Of a stretch of DNA of 64,000 bases, positions 14,453 to 22,712 are shown piece by piece. Where the stretch lies: assembly GCF_027923765.1 (NCBI RefSeq), contig NZ_AP026709.1:2958501-3022500 (forward strand). Reading direction: 5' to 3'. The stretch's first letter is position 1. Each line of letters starts with the position of its first letter. This DNA is from Pseudodesulfovibrio nedwellii. GTDB taxonomy: Bacteria > Desulfobacterota > Desulfovibrionia > Desulfovibrionales > Desulfovibrionaceae. Both the position numbers and the translations under genes were made by a program. The notes below the pieces were generated by a model that saw only the letters and a list, made by a program, of their open reading frames with translations, had not been told where the DNA came from and made no database searches.

Positions 14453-15775
14453 TTATAGTCCGGTCCCCTTGAACAGAGCCTTTTGGACACCGAGGCTCCA
14501 TTGTCCTTTGGGAAAGCCATATTTTACGGCGAAGTTATCCAGAGCTTGTTTGGTCAGTGGGCCAAAGTTCTGATCGATTTTGCCCTTGTAGTAGCCAAGT
14601 TCTCTCAGTCGGACCTGCATGACTTTGACGTCTTCCGGAAAGACCGGATTAAGGAACGCGCGTCCAGCGCCTAATGGGCCATCTGTAGGGGCGGATTGTA
14701 TCGCTGCTGGCGCGGGTGCTGCTATTGCAGGGGCAGGAGCTGCCATTGCCGGAGCAGGTGCCGCTATTGCTGGAGCAGGAGCTGCTACAGAAGCTGGCGC
14801 CGGAGATGCTGTGGCTGGTGCGGCTGGTGCGGCAACTGCGGCAACGGGAGCCGGTGGAGCTTCGGTGCGGTCTTTTTTCACGTTGGCGAACTCACCGACC
14901 ACCACGGCTGGGAGATAGCCTGTTGGGTCTTGTTTGTAGGTCACACCCACGTAGAATCTGCTCTTGCTGGAGCCGGGGGTGAATTCGCCACCAGCTATCA
15001 GGATACGCCAACCAGAGTCATTGATGGAAATGGCGTCGGCCAGTTTCGTGCCTGCACCATATGCGCGGCTTGTTACTTTCATGGCCAGCGAAGATTCCTG
15101 GAACAACCGATCTTTACAGAAGGTCATGATGAAGTACTTGGATTTGATACCGGTTCGGGAACCGTCTTCGCCATAGGTCATGGGTTCGGCATTTTCGATG
15201 GCGAACAGATAGTAGTCCATGTAGCTGGTCAGAGTGGAGGCTACAGCCTTGAATGTTTTTTCCTTGACGAAGAATGTTTCGACCCTTGGGAAGTCTGGCG
15301 GAATGCCAACCACGACGGATTTGGTGATGTTGACGGATCTTTTCGTCACCACGTATTGGGCGGCGTAGTAGACTCCTGCACGACGGTTGATGACATCTTT
15401 GAATAGGAACACACCTTCGAGCATAACCAGAACCTCGCCCTGATTAAGCACGGTGGTTTCGTAACCGGTCACGGCTACGTTTTGGACGTCAAACCCTTCG
15501 TAGTCAAATTCCTTTTCACCAACGGCATGGCGGCCAGCAGGGTCGAAGGTGACATTTTCTACCGCGATTTTTCCACCGCGAAGACGTTCGAGGAGAGCGG
15601 AGGTAACCAACTTGATGTCATCAGGAGCCTGTTCCTGTTTGACGGGAATGACTTCGGGCGTCTGCACCTTTTTAGGCGGAGGCGGTGGAGGGGTTGAACC
15701 CAGACCGTCCATTTTGCAGGCGGTCAGGGCAAGGCTGAACAATACCAGAATCGTGAGAACGGTATATTTGCGCAT
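14453..15775 (-). CDS. lipoprotein with C-terminal peptidoglycan-binding-like domain (paralogue 1)
   Basis: 440 residues from the ATG at 15775. Lipobox ALTAC places the lipidated cysteine at residue 20. Residues 30-300 form the same unrecognised domain as in the 12445 protein. An Ala/Pro-rich linker built from tandem AAPAPA(I/M) units spans roughly residues 300-360. The C-terminal 75 residues are the PG_binding_1-like domain (MQVRLRELGYYKGKIDQ, KQALDNFAVKYGF). Together this suggests an outer- or inner-membrane anchored protein that reaches the cell wall. It follows the 15815 gene by 39 bases. Confidence 0.8.
   Translation of the reverse strand: MRKYTVLTILVLFSLALTACKMDGLGSTPPPPPPKKVQTPEVIPVKQEQAPDDIKLVTSALLERLRGGKIAVENVTFDPAGRHAVGEKEFDYEGFDVQNVAVTGYETTVLNQGEVLVMLEGVFLFKDVINRRAGVYYAAQYVVTKRSVNITKSVVVGIPPDFPRVETFFVKEKTFKAVASTLTSYMDYYLFAIENAEPMTYGEDGSRTGIKSKYFIMTFCKDRLFQESSLAMKVTSRAYGAGTKLADAISINDSGWRILIAGGEFTPGSSKSRFYVGVTYKQDPTGYLPAVVVGEFANVKKDRTEAPPAPVAAVAAPAAPATASPAPASVAAPAPAIAAPAPAMAAPAPAIAAPAPAAIQSAPTDGPLGAGRAFLNPVFPEDVKVMQVRLRELGYYKGKIDQNFGPLTKQALDNFAVKYGFPKGQWSLGVQKALFKGTGL
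14701..14793 (-). repeat. 21-bp tandem repeats coding for the Ala/Pro linker
   Basis: About four imperfect copies of a 21-base unit coding for AAPAPA(I/M) lie inside the lipoprotein gene. On the plus strand the units read like GCAGGAGCTGCCATTGCCGG. Such repeats can change copy number by slippage and would alter linker length without breaking the frame. Confidence 0.7.
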
Positions 15776-15814
15776 GTGAATTATTACCTTGTTTTTGGAC
15801 TCGCGGTGCAAGCG

Positions 15815-16651
15815 TTAAATCTGAGGCGTGCCGCCGGCAATCGAGCTGGCTGGTGCGGAAGACATGGGGTCAAATGTCGGGTCAGGCGAGTAGTCTGGGA
15901 CCGAAGCGCGATTCTCTGCGCCCAGTATGTTGGCGGCCTGTTCCATGGCTTTACCGATGGCTTTTTCCGCACCGTAGTCCACACCCTTTTTGGCGCCGTA
16001 TCGAGCTACTGCCTTGACTGCGACAACCGTGGCACGTTCACGGACTTTTTTTGTGATCGCATTGCGGGCCAGATTGATCCCTGCACGGGCAGTGGTGAAG
16101 GCTTTGTCTGCATTCATGGGCGAGAATTTGCCAACCAGACCGGATGCGCCACCGCCGATAACGATGCCTTTGACGATGTCGCCGGGAGTTTTGCCGTCAC
16201 GGTATGCGTTGGCACCACCGCGAGCCGCGCCGAGCGCCGCTGCTGTCACCCAGCCTACACCGGGTACAAAGGACAGGCCTTCTTGTGAGTATTCGCCAAG
16301 TTTATCGAGTACTTCAAGTGTCTTGACACAGGCGTCCAGCATGGCCGCTTCGTTGTTGGCTGCATTGGAGTTTTGTTCGAGAAAGACCTGACGGATAGTG
16401 AGAAGATCGCGTTTCTCGATGGTCGAGCCGGTAAAGGCCGTTATCAGGGTGTCCTGTTGTGATGGATTGAGGGTCCCAAAAATGGAGACCAATTCACTGG
16501 GTTTCCACGGATCGATTTTTAAATCTTTTGGTGGGCCTCCTACGTCGCCTCCGCCTCCGCCGTAAGCCGAGGCCATGGTCGGTGTAAGGAGCAATGTGAG
16601 TGCGAGCAGGGACGCCACGAACCCATGCATACCTCTTGTCGTTTTCAACAT
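15815..16651 (-). CDS. glycine-rich exported protein of unknown function (module partner B)
   Basis: 278 residues. Signal peptide to about residue 28 (TMASA), then AYGGGGGDVGGPP, a helical domain, a small glycine-rich segment (GVGWVTAAALGAARGGANAY, GIVIGGGASG) that could insert in or lie along a membrane, a basic helical region and a tail with VPDYSPDPTFDP. The tail loosely resembles the SPDYSG tail of the protein at 13646. GGGAG precedes the ATG. No recognised family; positioned immediately before the lipoprotein gene. Confidence 0.65.
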   Translation of the reverse strand: MLKTTRGMHGFVASLLALTLLLTPTMASAYGGGGGDVGGPPKDLKIDPWKPSELVSIFGTLNPSQQDTLITAFTGSTIEKRDLLTIRQVFLEQNSNAANNEAAMLDACVKTLEVLDKLGEYSQEGLSFVPGVGWVTAAALGAARGGANAYRDGKTPGDIVKGIVIGGGASGLVGKFSPMNADKAFTTARAGINLARNAITKKVRERATVVAVKAVARYGAKKGVDYGAEKAIGKAMEQAANILGAENRASVPDYSPDPTFDPMSSAPASSIAGGTPQI

Positions 16652-16675
16652 GGTTATCTCCCGAGTAGTTATAAG

Positions 16676-18319
16676 TTATCTGCCGTCTGTAGCCATGGAA
16701 TTACCCTTTGCCCCCTCCGGGTCGGCAAGTCCCATGGTCCTTTGTATTACGCTGTTGTCCGGCACGAATTCCGGGACCATGGCTGCCAGTTCCGAATGAC
16801 TGAACCGAAACAGGCGCAGGGCCGGGCTGGATTTCCCATCTTCATCAATGTGTGTGAGATAAATTTCCGTATACGGTGAGTTGCCTTTTGATGAAAAGGC
16901 GAGCCAACGAGAATTGGGAGACCAACTGTGCCAGGAGTTCATCAGGTTCATATTAGCCTTGAGCACGCGGGGAATTCCCCCTTCTGCGGGGACAATGACC
17001 AATCGACTATCGGGTTGGAGCACCAGTCCTGTTTTGCATTGAGTGAATACGAGCCATTTCCCGTCCGGTGAATATCGGGGAAAGAAGTTGCTCATTCCGT
17101 TCTCTGATGCCCCTTTAACCGGGGAGGCTGTGCCTCCTGTCCCGTTGTTGAAAGGGACGGAATAAAGATCAAACTGCATGGGATATTTTTCATTGGTATC
17201 GAGAATAGTCTGGGAGGGATCTTCCTTGCGGAGTCTGCCTGCTTCGATGTCAGCCACAAGGGCTGGTTTGACTGAAGCTCTGGCAAACGTCACCCGGCGA
17301 CCATCTGCGGAGAATGTCGGATTGGTCTGCACCGCTTCAATATTATCCGCGCCACTCAATGGCAGAACTTGTTCTGTTGTGCGGTCGTAGTATGCGATTA
17401 CCCCAGTGGCCGGATAAAACATTTGGGAGAAATGAAGGTCGTCAAGCATGATGAACGCTGAGGATTCGCCCACAGTAGAGGCTGCATAACGGCCATTTGG
17501 AGAAAATGCGGTGAACAGGCCCATGCTGTATTTGGAGGGACCGGGGGCCTTGTAATCGTTCCAGGAGATGACATTGTCGTCAGTGATTGAAACCGTTTTT
17601 GATATGTCTACCAAGACATATCCACCCTTGTCGCCTTTGTAATCCATATCCATACCATAGGACTTTCCGTTAGCTGAATAAGCGTGGCAGTTGAAGCAGA
17701 TGGGCTGATCCTGCAACACTATCCGTGGTTTGGCGAAGGACGAAAGGTCGCCAACAGCCATCTGGCTATCGTGTGGATTGTCTTTGGCTTTTTTGAAAGG
17801 TAGCCGCTTTCGAAGGAATCCGATATGCGAGCCAACTGGATCTTCAGATATGGCGAAGGAGGTTTCTCCTTTGGTATTGAGTGTACCGGTTGAGCTTATG
17901 CCGTTTACCGATACTTGGACCGGTGCGTTTCCGGCAGCGGATTTGATCTGTTCCCAGAGAAGTTGGTTTGGAATCCAGTATGGAGTGTCCATGACACCAC
18001 GGCATAAGGAGGTGCCGTTTGTTGACAGGGGGATGAGCCATGTGGTGTTCAAGGCGTCTTTCCAGCGGATTATGGGCGATGCCGCATTCGCCGGGACCAA
18101 GGCTCCGGGCAGAGGCTCAAGTACGGGAATTGTGGTGGGCGATTCGTCGGGCGAGAAGGATCCTATCCAGTCTTTGAGGGTTTGTCCCTGAGGAGGCTGG
18201 ATATCAATTGATCGGAAGAGGGGATATGCAAATATTGGCTGAGCGAAGAAGATAGTTGCCATTATGCAAGCAATGAAAAGAAAGGGAGAATACCGGGAGA
18301 AGCTCAGTTGTTTCGTCAT
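16676..18319 (-). CDS. exported TolB/PD40-like beta-propeller protein with one CxxCH haem-type site
   Basis: 547 residues with an N-terminal signal segment (residues 12-31). TolB/PD40-type repeats are visible as FSPNGRYAAS, FSADGRRVTF, YSPDGKWLVF and WSPNSRWLAF. Residues 208-212 are CFNCH, the covalent haem c motif, within ICFNCHAYSANGKSYGMD, so the protein may be a mono-haem cytochrome; no distal ligand can be assigned. First gene of the envelope cluster, 24 bases before the 16651 gene. Periplasmic location inferred. It is not classical TolB, being longer and carrying the haem-type site. Confidence 0.75.
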   Translation of the reverse strand: MTKQLSFSRYSPFLFIACIMATIFFAQPIFAYPLFRSIDIQPPQGQTLKDWIGSFSPDESPTTIPVLEPLPGALVPANAASPIIRWKDALNTTWLIPLSTNGTSLCRGVMDTPYWIPNQLLWEQIKSAAGNAPVQVSVNGISSTGTLNTKGETSFAISEDPVGSHIGFLRKRLPFKKAKDNPHDSQMAVGDLSSFAKPRIVLQDQPICFNCHAYSANGKSYGMDMDYKGDKGGYVLVDISKTVSITDDNVISWNDYKAPGPSKYSMGLFTAFSPNGRYAASTVGESSAFIMLDDLHFSQMFYPATGVIAYYDRTTEQVLPLSGADNIEAVQTNPTFSADGRRVTFARASVKPALVADIEAGRLRKEDPSQTILDTNEKYPMQFDLYSVPFNNGTGGTASPVKGASENGMSNFFPRYSPDGKWLVFTQCKTGLVLQPDSRLVIVPAEGGIPRVLKANMNLMNSWHSWSPNSRWLAFSSKGNSPYTEIYLTHIDEDGKSSPALRLFRFSHSELAAMVPEFVPDNSVIQRTMGLADPEGAKGNSMATDGR

Positions 18320-18455
18320 AGTATCACCGGGTAAAAAATCTATATTGAGATTTATACAGTAACCCGGTGTGAAAAATATGGCAAGTTTTCCCTCTTTTTA
18401 CTCGACGCTTGGTCAAGAAAAAGAAGTATGAAAAAAGCACCGAAAAAACGGAATG

Positions 18456-18725
18456 TTATTTGATATAATTGGGCAGATTCAGAAAAAGATTTGTTGTATA
18501 GGATGCCATTTTATCCATGATCCATGGGAAGGCGATAAGTAGGGCTAGAAAGATTGCGACAATTTTCGGGACCATGGTCAAGGTCATTTCCTGAATTTGA
18601 GTGGCAGCCTGAATGATGGAAATGATAATACCGACCACCATGCCGATACCGAGCATGGGGAGGGAAATGATCAAGGTCATCTCAATGGCTTGTCGGGCAA
18701 AGCCGACCACAAATTCCGGAGTCAT
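18456..18725 (-). CDS. fliQ: flagellar export protein FliQ
   Basis: 89 residues (MTPEFVVGFARQAIEM...), with two hydrophobic helices containing PMLGIGMVVGIIISIIQAAT and the family's QIQEMTLTMVPKI segment. FliQ is part of the FliPQR core of the flagellar type III export gate. An alternative GTG start three codons upstream exists, but the ATG at 18725 matches the family N-terminus. Last gene of the flagellar run on this strand. Confidence 0.95.
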   Translation of the reverse strand: MTPEFVVGFARQAIEMTLIISLPMLGIGMVVGIIISIIQAATQIQEMTLTMVPKIVAIFLALLIAFPWIMDKMASYTTNLFLNLPNYIK

Positions 18726-18762
18726 ACGACGCACTACTCCCAGGGAAGGCTTTTGTGTCCCG

Positions 18763-19530
18763 TCACTGGAACGTGTTGACCAGAGAACCCACGAGCAGGT
18801 TCCAGCCGTCGATAAGAATAAACAGCAAGATTTTAAATGGCAGTGAAATCATGACCGGCGGCAACATCATCATACCCATGGCGAGTAGGATGGAAGCAAC
18901 GACCATGTCCAGAATCAGGAACGGGATGTAGATCAAGAAGCCGATGGTGAAACCGGTTTTGAGCTCTGAAATGGTGTAGGCGGCAATCAGCATCAGGGTG
19001 TTCACGTCCTCTTTGGTCTGGGGACGGTCTTCCTTGGTGATCGAATAAAAAATGGATAGATCTTTTTCGCGGGTATGCTTGAACATGAATTCGCGAATGG
19101 GAACCTGTGCTCTGTTCAAGGCTTCTTCAAAATTGATTTGTTCGTTCATGTATGGCTGGAGCGCGGTGTTGTTCACAGCCTTGCCCACGGGCATCATAAT
19201 GACCAGTGTCATGAATATGGCCAACCCTGCCAATACCTGGTTGGGCGGCATCTGCTGCGTTCCCATGGCCTGACGAATGAAGTGAAAGACGATGATGATG
19301 CGGGTGAATGACGTCATGGTCAACATGATCGCCGGAGCCATCGACAGGACAGTGAGCAGGAACAGAATTTCGAGCAGGGTGGACACTTCCGCTGGGTCGG
19401 CCTGTCCTGCGGCTAGTTCCATGGTCAATTTGGGAATGGTCGGAGCCTGACCGAAAGCCAGAGCCGGGAGGAGAACGCCTGCCAAAGCGATCAGGATGAG
19501 TGCCGTTATCCGGCCCCTGTTACTCCTCAT
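18763..19530 (-). CDS. fliP: flagellar export protein FliP
   Basis: 255 residues with an N-terminal signal sequence (residues 1-27), as is normal for FliP, followed by four membrane segments. Family hallmarks: SFTRIIIVFHFIRQAMGTQQ and PPNQVLAGLAIFMTLVIMMP, and the C-terminal MGMMMLPPVMISLPFK. Forms the export-gate pore with FliQ and FliR. GGGAG precedes the ATG, which overlaps the end of fliO by 11 bases. Confidence 0.96.
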   Translation of the reverse strand: MRSNRGRITALILIALAGVLLPALAFGQAPTIPKLTMELAAGQADPAEVSTLLEILFLLTVLSMAPAIMLTMTSFTRIIIVFHFIRQAMGTQQMPPNQVLAGLAIFMTLVIMMPVGKAVNNTALQPYMNEQINFEEALNRAQVPIREFMFKHTREKDLSIFYSITKEDRPQTKEDVNTLMLIAAYTISELKTGFTIGFLIYIPFLILDMVVASILLAMGMMMLPPVMISLPFKILLFILIDGWNLLVGSLVNTFQ

Positions 19531-19909
19531 TGTCGGTGCTCCCTTTCAGGAATGCTGCAAAGCTTTTTACTGGTGTGATAGGTCCTTGTTGCGAATTGTC
19601 CGCTTCTTCTTCACTGAGCAGAGATATGCCGTTGTCGGTCACACCAAGCAATAAGTCCTTGTCGCGGTATCGGACTACGGCCACAGATTGACGATTGCCG
19701 AGCATGAGTCGGCTGATCAGGCGCGGTCCGTTTTGACCGGATGTAAATGCGGCAGGGACACCTAATCGTTTGAGTAGGTAGTAGGCCAGAAAAATGACGC
19801 CGAGCAAAAGAAACAGATAACCGGCAGTGGTCAGGATGGTTGTCCCGGAATCCACGGCTGGCAATTGCATTGGTGTTGCCACTGTTTCTACGACGGTCGT
19901 GTTAGCCAA
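19520..19909 (-). CDS. fliO: flagellar biosynthesis protein FliO
   Basis: 129 residues with one membrane helix near residues 28-47 (YLFLLLGVIFLAYYLLKRLG), then a small soluble domain (RLISRLMLGNRQSVAVVRYR, LLLGVTDNGISLL) typical of FliO. FliO helps assemble FliP. The start is a TTG overlapping the fliN stop by 8 bases; the next candidate is an ATG at 19870, which would still keep the helix. Position between fliN and fliP supports the call. Confidence 0.85.
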   Translation of the reverse strand: MANTTVVETVATPMQLPAVDSGTTILTTAGYLFLLLGVIFLAYYLLKRLGVPAAFTSGQNGPRLISRLMLGNRQSVAVVRYRDKDLLLGVTDNGISLLSEEEADNSQQGPITPVKSFAAFLKGSTDNEE

Positions 19910-20471
19910 GTTGCTTTACTCGTTCGATGGGGCTGATGATGTCCGTCAGCCGGATGCCGAATTTTTCGTTGATGACAACAGCCTCGCCGCGTGCGACCAG
20001 TTTGCCGTTGACGTAAATTTCAAGAGGTTCGCCAGCCAGTTTGTTTAATTCCACGACTGACCCCTGTCCCAATTGGAGCAGCTCGTTAATGAGCAATTTT
20101 GTGCGACCAAGTTCAGCGGAAACTTCCAGAGGGATATCCAGAATGAAGTCCAGATCGCGTTTGCCCGAAGAGCTTCCGGCTTTGGCATCCGGTCCCATGT
20201 CGGGGAGCTCGTAGTCATGAGTCTGAGTGGAAAGGAAAGCTTGTTCCTTCTCATGTTTGACCTCTTCCTGTTCGGTGTCGGCCAAGGCCGCTGCCCACTC
20301 GTCTGCAAGGGCTTCGTCATCCTGTCCAACGTCTGCACTGCCTGCGTCTGAAGGATCGGTGATGTTTTCTAGTCCACCAAGCGGATCATCAGAATCGACG
20401 GAAGCGTCGCCATCGCCATCCAGCAGGGCATCGGCCCATTCCTGTGCAAGTTTATCTTGATCTTCAGCCAT
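19902..20471 (-). CDS. fliN: flagellar motor switch protein FliN
   Basis: 189 residues from the ATG at 20471, preceded by GAGGTAAGAG. The N-terminal 100 residues are acidic and low complexity (DGDGDASVDSDDPLGG); the C-terminal 85 residues are the SpoA/FliN domain (ILDIPLEVSAELGRTKLLIN, GSVVELNKLAGEPLEIYVNG, IRLTDIISPIERV). FliN forms the cytoplasmic C-ring. The acidic extension makes it longer than E. coli FliN (137 residues). Confidence 0.93.
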   Translation of the reverse strand: MAEDQDKLAQEWADALLDGDGDASVDSDDPLGGLENITDPSDAGSADVGQDDEALADEWAAALADTEQEEVKHEKEQAFLSTQTHDYELPDMGPDAKAGSSSGKRDLDFILDIPLEVSAELGRTKLLINELLQLGQGSVVELNKLAGEPLEIYVNGKLVARGEAVVINEKFGIRLTDIISPIERVKQLG

Positions 20472-20556
20472 ATCTCTTACCTCACGAAAAAAGGTGTTCA
20501 CCAGTAGGGGCTGTCAAAAAAAAAGACAGTCCGAAACGAGAATTGCAAGAAGCGTG

Positions 20557-21051
20557 CTATTGGATAACCATTTCTGTTATGTAGACTCTGAGCACACTGC
20601 CATTTCCGAGAATCTGGTTTAGCCTGTCAGCTATTTCCTGTTTGAGTTCTACTTTGGCTTTCATGGTGGAGAGTCCGTCATACGACTTGCTTGAAAGCAG
20701 TAAAAGCAGGGTGTCTTTGACCTTGGCTTCATACTTTGCCAGAGCAGCTTGCGCGTCGGCATCACGAACTTCAACTTCAACACCGAGCTTCAGGTATCTG
20801 CGACCAAGCGGATCGGCAAGGTTCACCAGGAAAACCGGTAGTGGGACGAGTTGCCCTTCCAAGTCTTCCAGAGGGGCCTGTGCGTCGGCCATTTCTTCAC
20901 TGGTGGCATCTTCATCTGGCGCGGCAAAAAACATGGTATATCCGAAGTATCCGCCAACACCCAGAGCTATCAGCACCACGAGGATGATGATCCACTTGAG
21001 CATTCCGCCTTTCTTTTTCCCTTCTTCCTGCGTCAGTTCTTCATCAGCCAT
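20557..21051 (-). CDS. fliL: flagellar basal body-associated protein FliL
   Basis: 164 residues from the ATG at 21051, with AAAGGTGG upstream; a GTG three codons earlier is possible. Short cytoplasmic tail, one membrane helix (WIIILVVLIALGVGGYFGYT), then a periplasmic domain with the FliL pattern PLGRRYLKLGVEVEV and the C-terminal VYITEMVIQ. FliL surrounds the stator and supports torque. It lies between the stator genes and fliN. Confidence 0.92.
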   Translation of the reverse strand: MADEELTQEEGKKKGGMLKWIIILVVLIALGVGGYFGYTMFFAAPDEDATSEEMADAQAPLEDLEGQLVPLPVFLVNLADPLGRRYLKLGVEVEVRDADAQAALAKYEAKVKDTLLLLLSSKSYDGLSTMKAKVELKQEIADRLNQILGNGSVLRVYITEMVIQ

Positions 21052-21125
21052 ATCGGCCACCTTTCTTTTCTTGTTGTGACGTTTCTATATCGCCAAATGG
21101 GGTATTGTTCCAGACAAAGTTTAGA

Positions 21126-21854
21126 CTACTGGTAGCCACCGATAGGGCGCGCAGTCTTCAACAATATTTCCACACGTCGGTTTTTGGGCGATTCCACAGG
21201 GAATCCTCGCTCATTCACCACCGGGAAGTTGCCGCCATAGGCTGACAGCGAAAATCGTTTGTTCGGGACGCCGAGGTCCACAAGATACGCGAGTACGGCC
21301 AGTGCCCGGTCTCCCGAGAGTTGCAGCGGGGTTTCCGTGTTGTCGCTCGTGTCGGTATAGCCTGCTACGTTGATTGGTGCCACGGTGTGGGTCATCATGG
21401 GAACGAGTCGTGAAATGAGGAATTGCCCTTTGCCTGACAGTTCACTGGTGCCGGGGGAGAAAAGGATGCCGTCGGTGAAGACGAGAGCGACCCCGTCGGG
21501 TTTGGCAAGCACATCAAGATTTTTGTCGAGGTCGGATTTGTCGATTTCTTCGGGCAGGACATCGTCCGGGAACAGCAGGTCCTTGATGCGATCTTTTTTA
21601 TCCAACACTTCCCATGGTTTTTCCATGAGGTCGATAACCATTCGTTCTTTGACTGATATCCGGCCAGAGCCGCGTTTGTCTAGCAGGCCTAAGTCGGCGG
21701 TTGTCAGGGTTACGGTGGTCAAAATGGCGTTGTCCATGGAGGCCATGGTCAGGAGTAATACGAAAAAGGTGAGCAGAAGTGTCATCAGGTCCGAAAATGT
21801 GATGAGCCAGAGCGCCAAAGGTGCGCAGACTTCCTTTTTCTTTTTTTTACCCAT
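21126..21854 (-). CDS. MotB-family stator protein (paralogue B2)
   Basis: 242 residues. One membrane helix near the N-terminus carries the proton-channel aspartate in WLITFSDLMTLLLTFFVLLL. The C-terminal OmpA-like domain (residues 110-240) has the peptidoglycan-binding pattern NVAGYTDTSDN and SLSAYGGNFPVVNE, ending FPVESPKNRRVEILL. Three bases separate its ATG from the stop of the other MotB-family gene. Both B-type proteins retain the channel Asp, while only one MotA is nearby. Confidence 0.9.
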   Translation of the reverse strand: MGKKKKKEVCAPLALWLITFSDLMTLLLTFFVLLLTMASMDNAILTTVTLTTADLGLLDKRGSGRISVKERMVIDLMEKPWEVLDKKDRIKDLLFPDDVLPEEIDKSDLDKNLDVLAKPDGVALVFTDGILFSPGTSELSGKGQFLISRLVPMMTHTVAPINVAGYTDTSDNTETPLQLSGDRALAVLAYLVDLGVPNKRFSLSAYGGNFPVVNERGFPVESPKNRRVEILLKTARPIGGYQ

Positions 21855-21857
21855 AGC

Positions 21858-22679
21858 CTATTCCAATTCCTGCGGGGTGGAGACATCGAATTCAAATCCG
21901 TCCACCTTTAAGGTGTCGGTGCGCTTTTCTTCAACGGGAGCGGCTTGGATAATTTGTTCGCCCAATTGGTTGGAGCGTTTGTCCAGGACAATGTCCACAC
22001 GCCGGTTTCGATTGCGATTCTCTACGGTGTTTTGTGGATAATGGGGACGAAATTTACCAAAGGCCTCTATCCTGAGCATGTCAGGACTTAAGCCGTTGTC
22101 CAGCAGGTATTGATAGATGGCAAGAGAACGGTTCAGAGAGAGTCGCCAGGAAAGATCTGGGTTCTGTTGAGCGTTGTCGGGTTGATAATCAAGGCCGAGC
22201 TCATCTCGGAGTGTTGAGGTGTGCCCGGCGAGAAGCAACGGGTAGCGCACCTGTTGTAACATGGGCAGAAAACCGTTGAGGGTGTCAATGCCTTCCTGAG
22301 ACAGGGTGGAACCATCCGGCCCGAAGAGGAGTCTGGCGTTGATACTCAGAATTTGGACGAACCGGTTGGAACGGAAGTCGATGTCGTCGTCAATATTTTC
22401 CCACTTGAGTTCTTTGAGTGGCTCAAGGTCGCCTGAATCCATGGGGCCGGGTTCAACAGTCTTCTTATTGTCTTTTTTGGAGAATACTTCGTAACTGGCT
22501 TCGTTGAAGCCGAATGTGCCGATGATGGAACCAAGGGCCACGAGTTTGCGCCGTTGGTCCACGGTGGACATGGAGACCAGCAGGATGAAGAACGTCAGCA
22601 TCAGCGTCATGACGTCCGCGAACGTGACCATCCAGGGGGGGATCTCTTCGCAGATGATTTTTTTTTCTTTCTTGGCCAT
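21858..22679 (-). CDS. motB: MotB-family stator protein (paralogue B1)
   Basis: 273 residues. Membrane helix with channel aspartate in WMVTFADVMTLMLTFFILLV, then an OmpA-like peptidoglycan-binding domain (LLLAGHTSTLRDE, LRIEAFGKFRPHYPQNTVEN, RNRRVDIVLD). With MotA it forms the ion-driven stator. GAGGACC precedes the ATG; motA ends 33 bases upstream. It is closer to the motA gene than the second paralogue, so I give it the motB symbol, which is a choice by position. Confidence 0.9.
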   Translation of the reverse strand: MAKKEKKIICEEIPPWMVTFADVMTLMLTFFILLVSMSTVDQRRKLVALGSIIGTFGFNEASYEVFSKKDNKKTVEPGPMDSGDLEPLKELKWENIDDDIDFRSNRFVQILSINARLLFGPDGSTLSQEGIDTLNGFLPMLQQVRYPLLLAGHTSTLRDELGLDYQPDNAQQNPDLSWRLSLNRSLAIYQYLLDNGLSPDMLRIEAFGKFRPHYPQNTVENRNRNRRVDIVLDKRSNQLGEQIIQAAPVEEKRTDTLKVDGFEFDVSTPQELE

Positions 22680-22712
22680 GACGCGGTCCTCGGGCCTTGC
22701 GGCAACGTGTCG

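Noticed and set aside
18420..18456. Possible terminator of the fliQ unit
   Set aside because: Only a 3-bp CCG/CGG stem with T-rich flanks on the minus strand; too weak to annotate.
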